11,912 nucleotides of DNA. Origin: Larix sibirica. Taxonomy: Eukaryota; Streptophyta; Pinopsida; Pinales; Pinaceae. Position 1 is the first letter of the stretch, and the number at the start of each line of letters is the position of its first letter. The DNA is taken from the NCBI GenBank assembly GCA_004151065.3, contig NWUY0300026166.1, positions 14,091 through 26,002 on the forward strand, in the 5' to 3' direction. Shown here piece after piece: positions 7,108 through 11,912 of this stretch. The notes under the pieces were generated by a model, which saw nothing but the letters and a program-made list of their open reading frames with translations, ran no database searches and was not told where the DNA came from. The position numbers and the translations under genes are program-made.

Positions 7108-8869
7108 TGGAATGTTGAATGACAATAACCGATGTTCTACTGGAACTAAAGGGTTCTAACATCTATGGTGACTCAAACAACTGAAAGTTTGAATCAAACA
7201 AGTCCGGGGAACTACATTTGGAACCAGATACAATAGAAAGTGTGTAACTGGAGGGATTCCAAAGAACTATCGCCAACACTGTTTGGATATCATAGGAAAC
7301 ATATGGCTGAAATCTTTCCATAAAGACTCACCAAAGGACTAGAGTCAAGGATATCCGGGGTCTTCAAACAAATTATGGAAAAACCGTTAACCTGTATGAA
7401 TCTCAATGGTGCGATAATTGAGTTGACATCGAAAATGTGATTAAAAACCAACCTAAGGAGCACTAAGGTCTCCCCTTAGTCGGTCTAAGGGGCTCATAAA
7501 TGATGGTTATGAGGCCAAGGCATATGGTAACTCTAGTTCTATCATGTGGAATGAATGCGTTGATGTCAACAGAGGGAGACTTGCTACCGACAAGGAAATG
7601 GGGTTTCCTTGAAGGAAGCACAAGGGATATGACCAAGGAATTAATGGATATGGACAAGTAATTGATACACTATTTGGGGATACGAGGGTAACGAAGTAAG
7701 GGACTCAAACTTCCTTTGTTCAGAGTATGATGGCATGTTTGACCTAACATCATGTCTGGAACCCTTGATGGTATCACGGGAGGGGCACAAATGGGATACC
7801 ATGGAACATAAATGCAATGGTTGGGACTCATTCATGGAGAAGGGGGGCTACTGATGTTTAAATTAGAGGTAATATGATGTTAGTATGACTCCAAGAGGGA
7901 CTCATCGAAGAATACTCTAAACAAAGGAGACCAGGGGTGCTACTGTAAAAAGAGACTATACATGATCTACAAGAGTGATGAGGAGCACTATTTATTAAAT
8001 GGTTTCTTTGATGCATGAGCACCGAAGAGAGATTATAGAGGAGTGCTTCACAATCATAGCTTCCCAAATGTTTGAGTATATGGAAAAGGGTGGTGCTTAA
8101 AAACACCTTTGTATAATGCTTACTGAGGTGGATGGCCACCTTAGTGATATTAGATGAAATAACAAGGAGAAAAACATCCAATGACATGATCATATGGTTA
8201 AAATGAATGGGTGAGAGAAAATGAAGCTTTGATGTTAGGGTGGGAGAATGATGGTAATATCCTTGTGGGATGATGAATGATGGCATAGTAATGTAATTTT
8301 TGCAGTATTGATGGTGCGGTGGGATCATGTGTGTGCAATGTGAAACATCATAATTCCATAAAAAACATAAGTATGGGAGTCCATGGGGTAGGCCAGTGAG
8401 TGACAATGACAAAATAACATGTGGCTTTGTGCAAAATAAAAAACTATATGGACTCCCAAACCTATGGGAAATTAATCATAGTATGGGTTCTAAACAACAA
8501 GGGCTACTAAAAGGACACCCATGTGAAGTATGTTCTGCTTCTGAGTAAGGACAAATAAAAGAGTGGCTAGGTTGGGACACTTACCCAAATAAAGGGGCAC
8601 TATAGGAACAAAAGGGATTGAAAAGGTTGATGCATATGATGTCTTGTAGAGGGGGGCCACCTATATGCTAGTTTGAGATTCATACCTATAACTGATGGTT
8701 GCTAGTTGAAATTAGTGAATCTCATAGAAACCTCGACCTATACACATGGAAATGGTACCCAAGCATAAGCATGCGATTGGAAATCAAACCAAGTACATAA
8801 GGGCCATGTGACCTAGGGAAGTGGTTGAGATCACGTGTGAAAATGTGAGTATGCAAGGCTAGGGGCCTA

Positions 8870-9083
8870 ACCCCATGCTATGGACTTGGGGTTTGTGATT
8901 ATGGATAACATATGTTCTAGACTGAGCTATGGGATCATCGAAATAGATACGCATATGTGATGGGGTAGGGTCAAAATGATTGATCATGCCCCCTATCCTA
9001 GGGTCGAGGTAATCGAACCTGCCCCATGGCCCATAGGATTCAATCTGGAACAGATATGGTCCGAGAGGGTTACCAACATGACA
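8870..9083 (-). other. Short open segment of protein-like composition
   Basis: Between a TGA (9084-9086) and a TAG (8867-8869) the - strand is open for 71 codons with no early ATG. The translation has balanced composition, including GNPLGPYLFQIESYGPWGRF, DYLDPRIGG and DPIAQSRTYVIHN, unlike the low-complexity frames nearby. It lies just downstream of the double-knuckle region, so it could be a further part of the same polyprotein. I do not recognise the family. Confidence 0.25.
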
Positions 9084-9244
9084 TCAACTAGAAACTAGAG
9101 GGGGCATGTACTTACATGAGGCATATGTCCATGGTGGCACAAAAAATCAATGAGATGGTGATGGGGAACTCCTCGTACATGGTGGATTCCCTTAGTATCA
9201 CTGACCTGAACGAGGATGACGATGATGAGTAGACAGGTTTGGGT

Positions 9245-10020
9245 TCATGCCCCCATCCTGTCGACATGGTATTTCCTTATCAACTTGGAAGGGTTGAAAA
9301 GATATATAAAAGGATCTGTGTCTGTCGATATGACTGCAACATCATGGGATGATGCAGAAGGGTCATTGGAGGATGAGATGTAACAAATAGTGGTCATCCT
9401 TCTCGTTAGTGGTGACTTGGGACTCTCTAGAAAGTGAGCGCAAGTTAGCCAACATAGATTGATATTTGGGTAGATCATTGCAGTGGTGCGAATAATGATC
9501 ATGAAGGCCACACAATGTACAAAGATGATTCGTGTGCAATGATTCATTGTGTGTTTTGGGAGTATTAGGGAGATGGAGCACCATAATTTTTGCATCAAGA
9601 TCATCATCTAACATTTTCAAATGAGTGCACAAGATGAGAAATTCTGGACAATTTTGGGTAACATGACCCAAGACATCGCATAAAGGACAAGGTGGGGGTG
9701 CTCGAGCTATAGCAGTAGGAGGGGGATTCATGGCTAGGTTTGGATTTTCCAGCATCATTGCATTCTTATATTTCCCCCTAGCCTTCTTCTTGGGAGGAGG
9801 GTGGGTGGTTGGTGGTGTTTTCATAGGAAATCCAGGTGAGGGTTCTTCATAGTACTAATTTGTTTCACAAGCTTTAATATGACCTGTGGTATAGGGGGTG
9901 GATTTAGAGGGGTAAGGTACCAAATGGGGATGCCTAACGTCAAACCTAGAAGTTTGAGCATCACCATCAAAGGCATGCTCACTACTATAGAAGGTGGAAA
10001 TAGGACAGGGATTTGCTTAA
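9245..10020 (-). pseudogene. Proline-rich spacer plus two CCHC zinc knuckles, C-terminal to the protease
   Basis: One frame runs from about 10020 to 9363 with a single TAG (9855-9857). It includes EHAFDGDAQTSRFDVRHPHL, EEPSPGFPMKTPPT and the basic, proline-rich PPPKKKARGKYKN. Then come two knuckles with perfect CX2CX4HX4C spacing: CPLCDVLGHVTQNC (9648-9689) and CTLCGLHDHYSHHC (9480-9521), 42 residues apart. Such knuckles bind nucleic acid in retroelement gag proteins. After about 9400 the frame shifts and continues with SSSNDPSASSHDVAVISTDT to 9245. The overlapping frame between 9821 and 10024 carries LIKQIPVLFPPSIV, which links back to the protease frame. All zinc ligands are kept, unlike in the degenerate upstream knuckle. 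Their position after the protease is not the usual gypsy order. Confidence 0.65.
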
Positions 10021-10173
10021 TCAATGTGTCTTCCCATTAGTTCTCAGGAAACTAGATAGGAGAGGGTATATGTTGAGGTTGTGGTTGGGAAGCATATTTA
10101 CCAGAGGAGATAGTGCCCAACTATGATATTTCTACCTTTGGGGGTGGAGGAGGTAGATCATGAAAGGATCCTA

Positions 10174-11015
10174 TCATGGGGCATCATGAAATATTCCTAT
10201 CCCAACAACTGTAAATGACGAGATGGATGCATTGTTTTGATTTTTTTCGATAGTGGGTATGACATTTCCCGGACAAGCTAACCCCTTGGGGTTGTAATAG
10301 GACAACTGGTATAGTTTTACAATATTCCCCTCATGGGGGAACATCATAAGCCTGAAAAATGATGAGGAAACTACTTTCATAGATTACTTGTAGCTACACC
10401 CAAGGAGGAGGTTGTAATCTAACTAGGCATTGACAACCTCAAAATCGATTAGACCATTTTCCCAGGTAACTCTATAGGGACATTCTGGAGAAGACATTGA
10501 GGTTAAACAATGCCACTATTGTAAGTGCATAGTTTCATAAGGGACGGTGCAATTTGGGGGGATATAAGCTTCTACCAAACATGCATGGACTTAATGCAAT
10601 TTGAGGTGCCTTCAATGGCAATACACCAACGAATGACCAAGATTCTAATGGTTACTAGGATATGAATTGCTATTGACGAGGGCATATGTGGATCCGCTTG
10701 ATACAAATCAAATGTCATCAAGTGGGAGTTGGAAGGATAAATTACACCTAAAGTTGACAGTAATTCTTTGCACTTCGTAGGACAGTTCCAGAGAAATTCC
10801 AATGTAGAAATGGAAGTAGGAGACTAGGCCAAGTCATCCACAATGTTATAGGTAGGAGTAGCCCGAGAATTGGGATTGTTTTCAATGTGATGCAAAGGAA
10901 ACTTGGGGAATTTGGGAATCTCGTTGGTGGTTATTTGAGATAGGTGCAAGGGTTCCTCGACATGAGTGGAGTCATTCCTTTTATCAGTAATGGAGGTTTC
11001 AATAGTTGAGTCGTA
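10174..11015 (-). pseudogene. Retroelement aspartic protease (Ty3/gypsy type), mutated
   Basis: Read downward from about 11015 the frame shows an N-terminal lead (FPLHHIENNPNSRATPTYN, then IVDDLA, a TAG and SPTSISTLEFL), then CKELLSTLGVIYP and PSSIAIHILVTI. The active-site region reads CIAIEGTSNCI (IEGTS at 10602-10616), where gypsy relatives have a DEGAS or D-S/T-G type motif. The catalytic Asp is therefore replaced. Next come LLQNVPIELPGK, IDFEVVNA, a TAG (10423-10425), LDYNLLLG (10399-10422) and FFRLMMFPHEGNIV, ending near IGIFHDAP at 10174. Stops and one or two frame changes break it. In life this enzyme would cleave the gag-pol precursor in virus-like particles. It cannot work here. The family call is firm; the exact lineage is not. 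Confidence 0.75.
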
Positions 11016-11249
11016 TTGGTTACTTCTTGTCTACAGGTTAACATCAGCTAAAAACATCAGGAGGTTCTAGACCCCATAGTGATGAGGATGACTCAATGAA
11101 GTAGGCGGGGGTGAATAATGTGCCATGGGTTTCCCTATTACTACCCATTTTGGAGGGAAGGGGTTTTGTAGGACCATTGGTTTCATTTGAGTGGTCTAAG
11201 ACGAAGGGTGATTAGTTTGCTCCTGTGCAGTAGTAGTCACATCTCGTTG

Positions 11250-11765
11250 GTTAGCATCATTCCATAGTGGGCATGCCTTATCCAAATGGGGGAAATGATG
11301 GGTATAGTTCCCATAGACACCATAGAAGGAACATGGGTGGTTATTCTATAATTGAGATTTTTTTCCTACTTAGGAAATATGTTTGGATCCCAATATGTGG
11401 GGTTATCTCTAGTTTTATCAGGGGGGTTAGGGGGTTGACCCCTACGTCCCTAGCATTGGTTATTTCCTTTGTTGTTTTCCTTATTCTTATTTTTAGGTTG
11501 TGTGTGTTAGTTGTTGGGAATAGGTTGGGAAGGCATGTTCTATTGAGCATACACTTTCCCATGATGAAAAGGGGGAACAGTGGCCACAACGTGTGGCTAT
11601 AAGGGAGGAGCTGGCAGAGGTCCAGGAAAAGGGTATTATAGGTTAATGGCTAGAGGGGCCATGAAGCTGGTAGAAGAAGTGCCACACATGTTGCAACTAC
11701 ACAAGTGCCCATGAACATGGGGAGCTAAGTCAGGAGATGAATAAGAGGTACTCATTCGTGTATGC
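11250..11765 (-). pseudogene. Gag C-terminal linker and degenerate zinc knuckle
   Basis: One - strand frame reads from an ATG near 11756 (MSTSYSSPDLAPH) through a long Pro/Asn/Gln/Lys-rich linker. It includes QPKNKNKENNKGNNQ, GRRGQPPNPPDKTRDNP and TYWDPNIFPK, typical of gag between capsid and nucleocapsid. About seven stops interrupt it, all TAA or TAG, mostly where Gln would fit the surrounding composition. After a frame change, HPCSFYGVYGNYTHHFPHLD (knuckle-like core 11292-11333) aligns residue for residue with the second intact knuckle downstream. It has lost the second Cys (Tyr), the His (Asn) and the last Cys (Phe). It therefore cannot bind zinc normally. The capsid domain is outside the window. 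Confidence 0.55.
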
Positions 11766-11912
11766 AATGAAGCATGAGATAAATCGAGGTCGTAACCAAG
11801 TGTAGGAACAAGACCCTAATAAGAATGTTCAACTTTAGGTGAATTACCATACGTGAAACAACTTGCTAGGGGGCTAGAGTGCATATGGATTTGGGTGGGA
11901 CATGATAGAATC
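11766..11912 (-). other. Right edge, presumed upstream gag sequence
   Basis: The - strand continues with an ATG near 11903 and MSHPNPYAL, followed soon by stops. It is probably the decayed gag of the same element. Nothing more can be supported before the window ends. Confidence 0.3.

Larger units (their letters stand above)
6547..9240. other. 2.7 kb with no recognised gene, downstream of the gypsy remnant
   Basis: The + strand is visibly purine-rich, with many ATGG and GGG words, as in the gypsy remnant to its right, so it is probably a continuation of the same - strand element. Scanning both strands showed no RT, RNase H or integrase signature. The - strand frame at 7858-8412 is open for 184 codons but low in complexity and without motifs. 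Near the left end (6841-6895) ATGGATGAGGTG and ATGGACGAGGTG form a short imperfect repeat. No LTR ends or polypurine tract for the - strand element were identified. Confidence 0.45.
9245..11912 (-). mobile_element. Decayed Ty3/gypsy-type element, gag-protease part
   Basis: The - strand carries gag linker, degenerate zinc knuckle, aspartic protease, proline-rich spacer and a zinc-knuckle pair, in that order, over about 2.7 kb. The frames connect with a few frameshifts, and most stops are TAA or TAG. The N-terminal capsid and left LTR would lie beyond the right window edge. No pol domain is recognised downstream. The element looks non-autonomous or pol-deleted. Assignment to Ty3/gypsy rests on the protease region with VDDLA, LDYNLLLG and FRLMMFPHEG-like motifs. 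Confidence 0.7.

Noticed and set aside
7858-8412. The longest ATG-started frame, 184 codons on the - strand
   Set aside because: It is rich in Ser, His and Leu without motifs, and there is no RT, RNase H or integrase signature. It is openness caused by the strand's skewed composition.
11267-11602. A 111-codon + strand frame with a hydrophobic middle
   Set aside because: It lies opposite the gag linker and degenerate knuckle, whose - strand translation has clear gag character. The hydrophobic stretch is the complement of Asn/Lys/Gln codons.
1-11912. tRNA, rRNA or other structured RNA genes
   Set aside because: No tRNA A/B boxes with a cloverleaf and no rRNA-like conserved words were found on reading both strands. 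A tRNAscan and Rfam search would settle this.

Overview
The window looks like nuclear DNA of a seed plant with a large, transposon-rich genome. The evidence is a copia-type LTR, an L1-clade plant LINE, a plant Ty3/gypsy gag-protease remnant and fragments of a plant leucine-rich-repeat receptor kinase. All are broken by stops and frameshifts, and no gene here looks intact. A gymnosperm is plausible but not shown. All homology calls are by eye, from family motifs.

Layout: 1-765 is the non-coding 3' end of a copia-like element on the + strand. It ends in a polypurine tract and runs into a 765-bp LTR (766-1530) with TGTTG/CAACA ends, a TATA box and a palindrome-rich 3' part. From 1687 to 2946 (- strand) lie two partial copies of one LRR receptor-kinase gene in tandem: a kinase fragment, then a transmembrane/juxtamembrane fragment. 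They share a 71-bp segment and are in the wrong order to be one gene. A perfect 40-bp direct duplication sits at 3051-3143. Very AT-rich DNA with diverged repeats fills about 3660-4550.

A 5'-truncated LINE (+ strand, 4550-5584) carries the end of the reverse transcriptase and a zf-RVT domain. It is followed by a likely 3' UTR with two adjacent hairpins. At 5995-6546 (- strand) is an unrecognised reading frame of about 182 sense codons with one internal TGA and hydrophobic segments.

From about 9245 to the right edge (- strand) is a decayed Ty3/gypsy-type gag-protease polyprotein. Read 5' to 3' it has a Pro/Asn/Gln-rich gag linker, a degenerate zinc knuckle, an aspartic-protease domain with a mutated active site, a proline-rich spacer and then two well-preserved CCHC zinc knuckles. 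Knuckles after the protease reverse the usual gypsy order. About 2.7 kb downstream of this (6547-9240), where pol would be expected, shows no reverse transcriptase, RNase H or integrase motif that I can recognise. That fits a non-autonomous or pol-deleted element.

The best candidates for something undescribed are the protease-then-double-knuckle polyprotein without pol, the unknown frame at 5995-6546 and the hairpin pair at the LINE 3' end.
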